This document shows positions 21,301 to 32,407 of a DNA stretch of 64,000 nt, one piece after another. The stretch comes from Verticillium longisporum (lineage: Eukaryota > Ascomycota > Sordariomycetes > Glomerellales > Plectosphaerellaceae), in contig JAETXT010000006.1 in assembly GCA_019188255.1 (NCBI GenBank), forward strand, positions 1,116,001 through 1,180,000, in the 5' to 3' direction. The number at the start of each line of letters is the position of its first letter. Position 1 is the stretch's first letter. The position numbers were made by a program, and so were the translations under genes. Under the pieces are notes generated by a model, which had not been told where the DNA came from, did not search any database, and saw only the letters and a program-made list of their open reading frames with translations.

Positions 21301-23947
21301 CAACAACCCGCAGGAGATGCATGCCAAGAACATTGAGGCTCTGAAGGTTATCCTTGAGCTCGGTCAGACCGAGGGTGATCTTCTACGGTCATCATGGAAG
21401 GACGTCCTGCTCTGCATCAGTCAGCTGGACCGACTGCAGCTCATTTCTGGCGGCGTCGACGAAAATGCCATCCCGGATGTGGCGAATGCGCGATTCGAAC
21501 GACAAGGCACAAACGATTCGCGCAAATCGACCCACGGGCGGCGTCCTGGTCGCCCGCGCGCCGGCACCGGTCCACAGGGATTCTCCATCGAGGTCGCTCA
21601 GGAGGCGCGGTCGGACGCGGTCGTCAAGGCTGTTGACCGTATCTTCGCGAACACGGCCAGCCTGAACGGCGAGGCCATTGTCCACTTTACGCGCGCGTTG
21701 ACCGAGGTCAGCTGGGATGAGATTCGCGTTTCTGGCTCCAACGATTCGCCGAGGACCTACAGCTTGCAGAAGATTGTCGAGATTGCCTATTACAACATGT
21801 CTCGTGTTCGTTTTGAGTGGACGAATATTTGGGAAGTCATGGGCGAACACTTCAACCGCGTCGGCTGCCACAACAACACGAATATTGTCTTCTTCGCCCT
21901 CGACTCGCTGCGTCAGCTGTCGATGAACTTCCTTGAGATGGAGGAATTGCCCCGTTTCACGGTCCAGAAGGCCCTTCTCAAGACTTTCGGGCACATCCTG
22001 TCGAACGCCCAGAACATCACAGTCAAGGATATGGTCCTGAGGTGCTTGATCCAGATGATCCAGGCTCGCGGCGACAACATCCGGTCCGGCTGGCGGACCA
22101 TGTTTGGCGTCTTCACCGTTGCCGCGCGTGAGCAGCACGAGGCCATTGTCAACTTGGCGTACGAGAACGTCAGCCAGGTTTACAAGACCAAGTTTGGCGT
22201 TGTCATATCGCAGGGCGCATTCACTGATTTGATTGTCTGCTTGACGGAGTTCTCCAAGAACATGAAGTACCAGAAGAAGAGCCTGCAGGCCCTCGAAGCA
22301 CTGAAGTCAATCATGCCGCGCATGCTCAAGACGCCAGAGTGCCCCTTGTCACACAAGAACGGATACGCGCCGCCGGCCGAAAACCCGAAAGCCCAGGATG
22401 CTCTGCAGCGTTCGCAGACGAAGACGTCAGTCGAGGAGGGTTATTGGTTCCCCGTGCTGTTTGCCTTTCACGATGTCCTCATGACGGGAGAGGACCTCGA
22501 GGTGCGATCCAACGCGCTGGAGTACTTCTTTGAGGCGCTGCTGAAGTACGGCGGCGAGTTCCCGCCCGAGTTCTGGGACATACTTTGGCGCCAGCAACTG
22601 AACCCGATTTTCATGGTTCTCCGCTCAAGACCCGATCTCAACAGCGCGCTCAACCACGAGGAGCTTTCCGTTTGGTTGTCGACGACGATGATCCAGGCGT
22701 TGCGCAACATGATCACGCTCTTCACGCACTACTTCGAAGCCCTGGAGTGCATGCTTGACCGGTTCCTCGAGCTGCTCGCTCTGTGCATCTTCCAGGAGAA
22801 CGACACCATCTCGCGCATCGGCAGCAACTGCCTGCAGCAACTGATCCTTAAGAACGTCAAGAAGTTCACGGCCGGACACTGGACTGAAATTGTGGGGTCA
22901 TTCTGCAAGCTGTTTGCCGCGACGACGGCCACGCAGCTCTTCTCGCCGACAACCGTCAACTCATCGGCGTCGCTCGAGCTGCCCACCAATGGCCTGGACT
23001 TTACCGGCCCGCTGGTCGTCGACCCGGGGGAGCCTATCAACGAAAAGTCGCTCGAGATTAATGGCCATAACAAGAACGGTACCGACGCCGATGCACCTGC
23101 CACCGAGTCTACCGAGGAGGGCGCCGATGAGGACGATCTCAAGACGCCTACTGCCACGAACCTGCCCCAGGCGCCCCTCGAGGACTACAAGCCGGCATCC
23201 AACCTGCAGCAGCAGCCTGTCGTCGTGACGGCCGCGCGCCGGCGCTACTTCAACCAGATCATCTCCCGCTGCGTGCTCCAGCTGCTCATGATCGAGACGG
23301 TCAACGAGCTGTTCAGCAACGACACTGTGTATGCGCAGATCCCGACGACGGAGCTCCTGACACTCATGGCGCTTCTCAAGCGGTCGTACCTGTTCGCGCG
23401 TCGTTTCAACGCCGACAAGGAGCTGCGCATGCGCCTCTGGCGCGAAGGGTTCATGAAGCAGGCGCCGAACCTGCTGAAGCAGGAGTCGGGCGCGGCGGCG
23501 ACGTACGTGGCCATTCTGTTCCGCATGTACGCCGACAACAGCGCCGAGCGGGCGGCGGCGCGACCGGACATTGAGAAGGCGCTCGTGCCGCTCTGCAAGG
23601 ACATCATCGGAGACTTTGTCGCGCTCGAGGAGGAGAGCCAGCACAGGAACATTTTGGCGTGGCGACCGGTCGTCGTGGACGTGCTCGAAGGGTACGCGGC
23701 GTTCCCGGAGGAGGCGTTCGAGGGCCACGTCAAGGAGTTTTACCCCATGGTCGTCGAGCTGCTGGGCAAGAACCTCTCGTCGGAGCTCCGGGCGGCGCTG
23801 CTCCTCGTGCTGCGGCGCGTGGGCGAGGTGGGGCTCGGCATCGAGGGCATGGCGAGCCGCAGCGGAGACAAGGAGAGGCGGGAGAGCGTTGCGACTGTCA
23901 CGACGGAGGGGGAGTATCACAAAGCTGGCACGCCGAGGATCGGATGA
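18313..23947 (+). CDS. SEC7: Sec7, Golgi Arf guanine-nucleotide exchange factor, frame broken
   Basis: Exons 18313-19619 and 19673-23947 with a 53-bp intron. After one one-base correction they read as 1860 residues, normal for the BIG/Sec7 class. The N-terminal DCB region starts MSSVKFLVASLEAIAASKE. The HUS box follows (LLNEIYL-type segment seen as VFLNEIYLALLARR, and YDCEGNVDNLFQ). The Sec7 domain is at about 650-840 (AIKQFNFKPKRGIAMLI; catalytic glutamate finger in FRLPGEAQKIDRFM; AYVLAYSVILLNTDLHS). Then come the long HDS1-4 helical repeats. It activates Arf GTPases at the late Golgi. At 19450-19452 the frame shifts by one: VFTSPF is in one frame and TIRNSRTNEVTTFIQAIKYY in the next. The conserved join argues for a missing base, not an intron. 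The essential role makes a genuine null unlikely. Confidence 0.95.
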
Positions 23948-24272
23948 AGGGGGTATGTTTGATAGAGATTCTTTATTGTGTTTATATGATGGCCAGTAGG
24001 CGATGCCTTTGCAAGCTGCCTGTGCTATTTACTTGAAAGTGTTTTTTCCCCTGTTCGCAACTGAAATGCATAGGGTATGCATTTATTACTACATCTTACG
24101 AGCATCAATTTGGATAGAGTAGTGACGAGTCGAATTCTTTTGACAGCACGAACATGTCGAAATCTTGAGAAAAATTCATGGTATCATTAAATAACGCTTT
24201 CTAGGTAAATTTTGTCCCCTGGGTCCAAGCCAAACGGCAAACCCTTTCACAGACTGTCCCACTGGAGCACTC
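23948..24272. other. Intergenic between convergent SEC7 and MIOX
   Basis: About 325 bases of AT-rich 3' flank; nothing else seen. Confidence 0.5.
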
Positions 24273-25271
24273 TCACCACCGGATGACGCGCTTGGGAAAG
24301 TACTCGTCAATAAGCTCCTGGTAGTAGGGCCGCAGCTCCTCGACGGTAGGCGCGTCATCGCTCTTGCTGTAGAGATCGTAGGGGTTGAAGGCGAGCACGG
24401 CCTCGAGCAGCTCGTCGTCGCCGGGGGCCATGAACTCGCGGTAGGCGCCCTCGCGGTGCCAGGGGTAGAAGCTGTGGTAGCGGATCATGGCGAGGGCGGC
24501 GCGCGGCAGGGTGGACTGGTCCTTGACGACTTGGTAGAGGTACTCGTCGTGGCCCCAGCTCATGACGAGGTTCTCGATGCCGCAGCCGGGCTCGTAGACG
24601 CCGAGCGGCGTCGCGTAGACGGCGTGCGTGCTGTCGGGGTTGGCGGCGAAGGTGGCGGGCAGGATGATCTTGGGCGAGAAGGCGCAGCCGACGGGAAAGG
24701 TGTCGCCGACGACGGACCACTGGTCGGGGCAGCCGTGCATGTAGAGCAGCTTGCCGAGGTCGTGGATGAGGCCCGTCAGCTGCATCCAGCGCGGTTGGCC
24801 GTCGCGGCGCATGGCCTCGGCCGTCTGCAGCAGGTGCTGGATCTGCGTCAGCGACGTGTCCGGGTCCGAGCCGTCGACGAGGGTGTCGAGCTTGAGCATG
24901 GCGTCCCAGAGGGAGGGCGCGGCGCGCGGCGGCGGCGACGGGTTCGGCGACAGGTCCCCGGCGAACTGCTTGCGGATCGCCATGTTGTAGTCGTACGTCT
25001 GGTTGGCGTGCTGCGTCTGGTAGAACGTCTTGACGCGGTCCGTCGCCGACTCGTACTGCCGGAACGCCGTCTTGTCCTTTTCGGCGTCAAACTTGGACGA
25101 CTCATAGGTTGTTGTTGTTGCTGCTGCTGCCGCGGGCTTGGCTGTGTTGACCGTCTTGCCGGGCTTGCCCTTGAGGATGTTGACGTTGTCAATGGCGTCC
25201 TCGACCTGCTCGAGCGCGTGGGCGTCAAGCGAGGCGGGAGCCTGGAAGAAGGGCTTTTGTGTTGCGACCAT
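24273..25271 (-). CDS. MIOX: Myo-inositol oxygenase
   Basis: Intronless, 332 residues. All family blocks are present: LVDGSDPDTSLTQIQHLLQT with the first iron His, GLIHDLGKLL (HD pair), WSVVGDTFPVGCAF, SWGHDEYLYQVVK, the RYHSFYPWHREGAYREFM His cluster, and FNPYDLYSKSD. The enzyme uses a di-iron centre and O2 to open myo-inositol to D-glucuronate in the cytosol. The N-terminal ~80 residues, with an Ala/Thr run, are poorly conserved in the family. Its convergent neighbour is SEC7 and no other inositol-catabolism gene is adjacent. The long open frame on the opposite strand is a GC-rich shadow. Confidence 0.95.
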   Translation of the reverse strand: MVATQKPFFQAPASLDAHALEQVEDAIDNVNILKGKPGKTVNTAKPAAAAATTTTYESSKFDAEKDKTAFRQYESATDRVKTFYQTQHANQTYDYNMAIRKQFAGDLSPNPSPPPRAAPSLWDAMLKLDTLVDGSDPDTSLTQIQHLLQTAEAMRRDGQPRWMQLTGLIHDLGKLLYMHGCPDQWSVVGDTFPVGCAFSPKIILPATFAANPDSTHAVYATPLGVYEPGCGIENLVMSWGHDEYLYQVVKDQSTLPRAALAMIRYHSFYPWHREGAYREFMAPGDDELLEAVLAFNPYDLYSKSDDAPTVEELRPYYQELIDEYFPKRVIRW

Positions 25272-26723
25272 GGTGTGTGTGTGCCTTCTGGGCTATACGT
25301 TGAATTTGACAATGATCTCCTTGAGTGACGAAGAATAAGGACAGAGATGATGTTGATGCGTAAAATATGCTATAAGAGCGGCCTTGCTCGATCCTCTTAT
25401 ACCGATCCTCGTCGTCTTCCCAAACAAGTCCACTCGGGTGATGTTGCAGCGACTTGTGCCTGATTCTGACGTGCTTCCGTCGAACGAGATTTCCGAGTGG
25501 AGATGACGAAAGTGTGCACGACAGCTCTGCCGCCAACACGATGCCTCGTTACCCGCAATTGTGAAGTCATGCGTGTCCTATTTTCGCCCGTTTCGCCTTG
25601 CGCCTGGTCCCTCCCTCCGCGTCGAACAAGGCCATCTTCGCCGAGGGCGACTGGCGCGGGGTTCACCCCGCCAGGGACCCTGTGTGACCAAAGCCGGCGG
25701 CGTGAGTGGTCCCAAGAGGGGATCGTGATGGGCCAGCCGATCGCCCCGACGAACGAGAAACGGTCGTCTTTGCAGTCGCGATCTGGTATCGGGGAAAATG
25801 TCTCGATTTCAGCGTCTCGAAGCAAGTGGGGCAACGGAAAAGCTTCGGCATGTCCTCTTCGGCGATTTATCCTTACCCTCGACAAAGTGGTAATTTCGCC
25901 CGACAGGCTGGGACAAAAGCCCCGAGAACAGGTCTTGGATCCCGAGAGTCCCCTCCCATCCACGGCGCCATTGCTTCATCGTGCCCACTCCAGCCCACAG
26001 CAACCCACGAACCTGTTGTCTTGCATTTGCATCGCGATCTGAAATTTTCTCCTCGCACCTTTTTTCCTTCGTGGTATCGTACCTGGCCTTGGTCGTGCTT
26101 CTTTTTTTGTTCACCCTCGTTGCAACTGCCGTCGTCTGATCTGCCGGCGATCGTCGCTCGTCGCCAAAGGTCACACAATGGCCTAGTCAACACCAGCTGC
26201 CTCCGGGCCTCTCTGACGATGCCTTCAGCCTCGGGCCCTCTTCCCGATGGCTGGGTCCTGTCACCTGTCACCCGCGCGCCTTGCAGCGCAGCTACCCCAA
26301 TTCCCCAACGCCCAGGGGTCGCATTTCTCCTCACCGGCACGGGAGGAAGGCCGAAACACCAAACCTACACGTCCTCGCCTTCCTTCTGGAAGCGGCAGTG
26401 GCTCAGACGTCGCTGATCCTGCCGGGTCTGGGCCAGGGGTGTTGCTCAGGTACGTACGCGATCATCGCGACGTCCCGTCATCACGCAGCCCGGTACATGC
26501 AGCATCATATCGTGTGTGTACAGTACGTATTATGGTTTTGACTAATGTTATCGACAATAGATCATGAGTACCCCAAGACTCAATTCTTGAGAGCAGCAAA
26601 CCCGAAAAAAGACAAAGTCATGGCCGTGGCCAAATCGCCATGGGCCCCAAATGCTCGCGCGCCAAACGTCGACGATATCGAGAGACAGAAAAGCACAAAA
26701 ATCCAGCATCATCATCATCAACC
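25272..26723. other. Intergenic 1.45 kb, MIOX promoter side
   Basis: Upstream of MIOX and downstream of the sugar transporter. Several overlapping open frames on both strands lack conserved features. A GT...AG pair (about 26451-26561) could be spliced in non-coding RNA but gives no sensible protein. I call no gene. Confidence 0.4.
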
Positions 26724-28470
26724 TCACGCCTGGCCCTTCTCCTTGGGGCTCGTCACACGCGACTGGTAGTTGTTGATGACACCCTCGCCGGCCACCTCCT
26801 CCGCGAACACGTTGACCTTGGTCTTCTCAAACTGCCGCTCCGTCACCTTGTGCTCGAACAGCACGTCGAGCTCGGCAAACGTACGGCCGGGGGGGTCGGG
26901 CACGCGGCAGTACGTGTACACAAGGCAGAGGAAGCACAGACCCGCCCAGAAGAAGCCCGCCTTATTCTGCCAGTTCCACGCGGTAGGGTTCAGCATGTAC
27001 GGCGTCACGACGTTGTTGATGATGCCGACAATGTTGCTGCGACTGGTTAGCGAAATGGCTCCAACAACAAGACTGCGAGGAAAGAACGTACTAGAGGTTA
27101 CGGCCGAGAACGACAGTCTTGATCTGCAGGCGACGCGAAGGCAGTTCCGACACGAGCGAGTAGCACACGGTGCCGACCGTCAGCTGGTACACGAGCGCCC
27201 AGAGAATCATCATGCTGCCCGTCGCCAGAGCACCCTTGTCACGCTGAGACTCGGGCACCTCGCCGAGGAAGCCCATGATGAACAACATGGTGAAGAGTCC
27301 ACAGAGACCGCAAAGATAGAGACGACGACGACCGACACCCCAGGCCATCAAACTCCAGGCGCCAAAGACGCCCACCATGTTGATGGCGTACTGGCCCATG
27401 GCGAAGCTGTAGGCATCACGCGACGAGAGACCGACCTGGCGGAGGAAGTATGTCGAGTAGTTGGAGAAGGAGTTGCCGCTGAGGTTCTGGATGGCCCACA
27501 CGAGACACACAATCTCTGTGCGGCGCAGATCGACGCCCTTGAAGCAGTCGAGGTACGACGCGCCAGCGGTAATCTTCTCCTCGAGGGCAGCCGTGTGCAC
27601 CATCATGGCGACCGTGTCATCGGCGTTGAAGTCGGTCTCGGTATTCTTGCTCGTCAGACGCAGAAGCGAGTGCTTTGCGTCGTCGACACGGCCCTTGCGA
27701 ATCAACCACCAAGGCGACTCGGGGGCAAAGTACACGCCGATCATGATGGGCACGGGCCAGATCCACTGCAGCGCGTACGGGATACGGTAGGACCATTCAT
27801 CGGTGCGGTCGAGCATCGAGGTGATGACACCGATGCCGATGAGCTGACCGAGACCCCAGCAAAAGTTGACGTATGTGGTCAAGTGGCCACGAAGCGCAAT
27901 GGGACAAACCTCGGCGGCGTACGTGATGGTCAGCGTCTGGAAGACACCCCACGGCAGACCGCAGAGAATCTCGGCGACGAGCAGCGTCTCAATATTCTGG
28001 GCCGTGAAGAAGATGGTGATGAAGCCGGTCAGCAGCATCAGCGCACCAATGACGGTCCAGCGGTAGCCGAAGCGCTCGGAAATGTAACCATTGAGGAACA
28101 GGCCAATGATCTCGCCGACAGCGACACCGTTGGAGAGACCGGCCTGCCAGGCGGCCGAGATCTCGTAGGTGCCGTCGGCCTGGAGCTCGCCGTACTTCTT
28201 CTTAAAGGGGTCGAAGGCGAAGAAGTTCGACACCAGGGAAATGTCGTAGCCCTCCATGACGATACAGGTCGAGATGAGCATGCTCCAGCCAATGGCCTTG
28301 GGGTAGAGACGGATGCCCTGCATGAGGGTCATATTCTGTTCCCTGCTGGAGGCGTCGCGGGCGCCCTGGACGAAGGCGTTGGACATTTTGGCATCGTCGG
28401 CAGCGGCATGGGACTCGGCCGAGGCGCGGGCGCCGCCATGGTCGGCCACAGCTTTGATGTCTTCCGACAT
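26724..28470 (-). CDS. MFS sugar transporter, alpha-glucoside/maltose permease type
   Basis: Exons 27092-28470 and 26724-27036, intron 27037-27091, giving 563 residues. About 12 membrane helices follow an ~60-residue cytosolic N-terminus. Sugar-porter motifs include GYISERFGYRW after helix 2, FAPESPWWLIRKGR between helices 6 and 7, and VPDPPGRTFAELDVLFEHKV near the C-terminus, a variant of the PETKGR motif. The segment LVWAIQNLSGNSFSNYSTYFL is typical of fungal maltose/alpha-glucoside permeases. It should import a disaccharide or related sugar by proton symport across the plasma membrane. Exact substrate unknown. The intron falls inside a membrane segment (NL/YNIVGIINNVV). Confidence 0.88.
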
Positions 28471-29716
28471 GGTGATGAGCGATCAAGTGATGACGGCGAG
28501 TGATCGCCGTAGAACGGACACCAGTGCTCACGAACAGGCTGATTGTTGGGTAGGTAGGGGATGGTGAGGTCTTCGCGAGAGTCTGGGAAAAGTGCGCGTG
28601 CGCGTGGAGAGCAAGTGCAAAGTGCGTGATCGGATGGGGTCTTTGTGAGGTTGGCGAAAAAAACCAGGACGCTATCAGGAGCGGTCTCCACGCAATCCAC
28701 AATTCCACCCCGAGGCGCGGATCGTGGTTGGGTGCAGGGCGAAAAGAAGAGGGGAGGATGAAATGACAAGATGGAGCAGTCCAGCAAGGCACACAGACGT
28801 GATATGATGGATTCAAAACTCAAAGCCTGGGGAAAGGCGCATTTATGTTGATCCCACCAGTGTGTCTGCATTGCTCGACTCGAGTGACAACCCCCGTGCA
28901 GGACCTCAGGTACCTCCTGCCCAAGTTCAGGTCAGTCTGGAGCTAAAACCAGGAAAGAAGGAACGAAGTCCGGGGAAGGTGGCGCCCGGGCATCTCCAAC
29001 TAGGTCGATCCCCTGGCCTCCTCACCTTCCCGCCTCTTCTCCTTCTCTCCCTCATTGTGTCAAGGGCCCCCTTTCACCGAGGAGGATGCCAATTGCGCTG
29101 TCTCTGACTGGTGCTGGCGACACTGCAACGTTTCCCCTCCCGCGGCTTGACTCGTGACAGCGCCAGGGAGCAGTGCACGCGGGTTGTTTTGTCGAGTGTG
29201 GGGTAAAAAAGAGGCGCCTGCAAGTCGGTACTTGTTACGTCGTGTCCTGCCTGTGTCCCGTCGGTTGTTTTCTGCCGTTGGGCAACCCAATTTAACTACA
29301 GGTACCCTACCTACCTAGGTACGGTAGATACCTTACCTACTAGGTGCCTAGGTAGATACCTAGGCCTTCCTATGCCCTCTGTGCTTCTTGCCTTGCTTGA
29401 ATCTGCACTTGCCCACCGACCAGGGTACCGACTGCCTTCTTGCCGGGTGGAAAGCCGCCACAGTACATGGACGCCCGCACCGTCCGGTCACACAGTGCCA
29501 CGAGCCGCTTCACAGTGCTTGCCCATTTCTCGACTTATCGGCCAAATCCTCTTCCCACTGACAAGTGAATTCTCCCCGCGTTCCCATTGAGACACTTTTC
29601 TTCTCCCGAACCAAGACACGAGCCAGAGCACCAAAACCCCCAGATTTGCCGACCCCAGATCATCCCCCCATGCGCAGTCCCGCCTGACGACACCCCCCGG
29701 GTTTCACGCCCAAGGG
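28471..29716. promoter_or_regulatory. Divergent promoter of the sugar transporter and Zn2Cys6 regulator
   Basis: About 1.25 kb between divergent start codons, with a cluster of TACCTAGGTA-type palindromes at 29299-29366. No gene supported. Confidence 0.45.
29299..29366. repeat. TACCTAGGTA-type palindromic cluster
   Basis: Overlapping GTACC, CCTACC and CCTAGGTA words (for example CTACCTAGGTAC) form a dense simple, partly palindromic repeat. The same word family recurs at 38773-38830 and 39023-39060. Confidence 0.7.
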
Positions 29717-31845
29717 ATGCTGACACCCGAGGCTGCTGATTCGCTGAGTGCGACCACATGGTGAGTCTCGTCCGTCCGAACTGATCTGCTCCCCATTTCG
29801 CCCGTTTTTGCCTTTGTTACCACACTGGCGATTCTCGTCGAGAATATCCCCTTTGGTGCTTTTCCCCCCTCTTGAAGAGCCGCACCGACTGACGACTACA
29901 TACAACTCAGTGAGCCGTGTCGGGAGCAGCATCTGAAATGTAAGTCATGAACATCGTGCGCTTCTCCACCTCGTGGGAAGCTCCGAACCTGAAAGGTAAC
30001 CCCCAAGCTGACGGACGAGATAGGTGATCGTGTCCTGCCATCTTGTGGGCGGTGTGCCGCCAGCGGGCGTGAGTGTGTCAAGGGATATAAGTTCAAGGCC
30101 CTGCGGCATGAGCCCTTTGGCCGCGCACAGAAGTGGCCCCGGCCCGGTGGTCGGCTGAGGTTCGTCGTCGAGAGGGGTGATGGGGTAGAAGATTGGGACA
30201 ATACGGATCACGACATGGAAGACCAGGGGGGCAAGGACACCATGATGATCAGCGCCCATCAGAACGGCAGCTCCGATGCCCAGGAGGTGTGGAATCACCC
30301 CTCCACGACATACCCGGCAGCTTCGTCACGTTTGGCGGTGGCATCACAGACGACATATCAAGCATCCACGGACCAGACACCGATAGACTCCCGGCCACCC
30401 TCGGCCTCTCACACACCAGACGCTCAAGCGGCACAGCTGCGATCCAACATCTACCTCGACCGCCCCATCTGGCCCATCGAGAGCCGTGAAGAGGCCGTCC
30501 TGTTCCGGCACTACATCCAGAAGCTTTCCATCTGGGTATGTTGTCTTCCCCACCATCCATCCCTCTGCATTGCCATGTCATAGCTTTCGCAGCTAACGAA
30601 AGTTCAGCTTGACCTCTGCGACCCAGACGCCCACTTCAACACGTCTATTCCTGCCCGGGCCGGGACCTGCCCCATCCTGTTGAACGCCATTTTCGCTCTC
30701 TCCGCGCGTCATCTGGCGCACACGCTCCGATACGACGCTCTAGCTTCGAACCGTTACCACGAACAGTGTCTCACTTACCTCATCCCATTACTCGATCATG
30801 CGGTCACTGTATCAGATGAGAATCTCTTTGCCGCCACCATCATCTTACGCGTCCTCGAGGAGATGGACGTGCCTGTTCTTGGACAGGATACCCACGGCCA
30901 TCTCCTTGGTATCCACGCCTTTGTCGCCCCCATTCCGCCCCGCCCACGCCGACAACGCCCGATCCTGGTCCGAGGAGCCCGCTCTCCCCACATTCGCTCT
31001 CGGCTGCTTGCTTTTGGGTCGGGCTCCGTCAGGAAATCTACAGCGCTGTTATGAACCACCAGCCGGTGCGCATGAACCTTGCCCACCCTGCCGTCGTCGA
31101 CCGGTCAACTACACCGGCCGATGACTATGCCTGGGCAAATCGAGCCATCGTGCACTGCGCGGACGTGCTCAATTTTTGCTTCGGTCCGGACCACGCTGAC
31201 CGGCCGAGATGGCATGCTCTCCGCGAAGCGAACAAGAACTGGAAGGCCGCGCTGCCGGCGTCGTATATGCCTGTGTTTTACCGCGAGAGAGACCCCAATG
31301 CTGCCGAGACCGGAGATGCTGAGGCCGATGCCATGAAGGCCTTTCCGGAAGTGTGGTACTGGAAAGGCTGTCACAGTAAGTGTCTCCCTCATTTCTGCTG
31401 GCCAAGCATATCACTTTGTAGATCTCCTGCGCCTCATTCCCGTTCTACGTTACGCAGCACCGTCTGTTCACAGCCCAGTTCACTGACATGAATAGTCATC
31501 GCCGTTCAACATCACATCTTAGCAGAGCTCTACCTAGCACTCTTCGATCCCGCCCATCCCCGCACTGGCCTCCAGCGTCGTGCTGCCGACGCCGCTCTCG
31601 CGTCCCAGGCGCGCACTCTTGTACGCAGCTTGTGTGGGATCGGCACCTGCAACCGATGGTGTCCGCCCGCTATGTTCACGGCCTGCATGGGCGTGGCTGC
31701 GGCGGGCGACCGGTTTGAGGACAGAAGGGACCAGGAGGCGTTGCTGGCGCTTCTGAGAGCTACCGAGAGGGAGCATGCCCGGCCGACGCGCGCGGTGTGC
31801 GATTTGCTCAAGGGATGCTGGGGATGGGATCAAAATGGGAGATGA
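29717..31845 (+). CDS. Zn2Cys6 transcription factor (ARCA-like), frame broken
   Basis: Five exons: 29717-29760, 29911-29939 (29 bases), 30024-30535, 30608-31375 and 31496-31845. Splicing the first three assembles a perfect binuclear cluster, CEPCREQHLKC then CGRCAASGREC, with spacing C-x2-C-x6-C-x6-C-x2-C-x6-C at about residues 15-42. The middle and C-terminal parts carry the fungal activator domain (LLNAIFALSARHLAHTL; FWVGLRQEIYSAVMNHQPV; WKGCHIIAVQHHILAELYLA). In exon 4 a five-C run at 30927-30931 marks a frame change: GIHAFVAP is in one frame and SLSAACFWVGLRQE in the next. One added C gives 567 residues. It is divergent from the sugar transporter, which may be a target, but that is only positional. 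Confidence 0.82.
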
Positions 31846-32407
31846 CTGGACAGACATGAATGATACGATATGTACACAACTCTTTGCTCGAGCAGGGCTG
31901 AGTACCTCCTTTACGGGCTAGAGAAGTCCGATAATATAAAAGACTCAATGTCACTTGTCCTCAAGCATAGTGGGTATTATCATAAAATGGTAGGCATAGG
32001 GAGAAGCCTTAATGGGAAGAGCCCATTTTCTTGCATGCTTGAGCAGGTCATGGGAGTCTGTGTTATGGAATGCTTGTTAATCTCAAAGATAGAGAACCGA
32101 TAGCTTGGACGCGAGAACAAGTAGAGTAAGACCTATTCTGCACGAAGAGCTTAGGTCGCTAGGGCATCCACGTTGGCGTCTTCCACGTCGACAACATGAT
32201 GCAGGTGAACTCACAGTTGAAGAAGCTGAAGGCCTCTCCATGTCGCTCGAGCTGGATCCTTGGACTATTCTGCACGTTCACGTCAAGATTCAGTATTGCA
32301 TGATAAATATACAAGATAGCTGAGTTGACGCTCGAATACAGTCCGCGCGCTCCAGTCCCCTTACTCTTACAACACTCCTTTCTTCTCTGGACCCATTCGC
32401 CCAGCAT
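31846..32407. other. Intergenic between convergent regulator and kinase genes
   Basis: About 560 bases, AT-richer, likely two 3' untranslated regions. Nothing else seen. Confidence 0.5.

Noticed and set aside
24456..25328. 290-codon plus-strand frame opposite myo-inositol oxygenase
   Set aside because: Val/Leu/Gly/Arg-rich antisense shadow of a fully recognisable enzyme.
26218..26412. WW-domain-like start (GPLPDGW) upstream of MIOX
   Set aside because: Only the first few residues fit; no second Trp or Pro follows in any frame or plausible splice.
26770..28503. 577-codon plus-strand frame opposite the sugar transporter
   Set aside because: It spans the transporter's intron and mirrors its codons; no membrane helices or motifs of its own.
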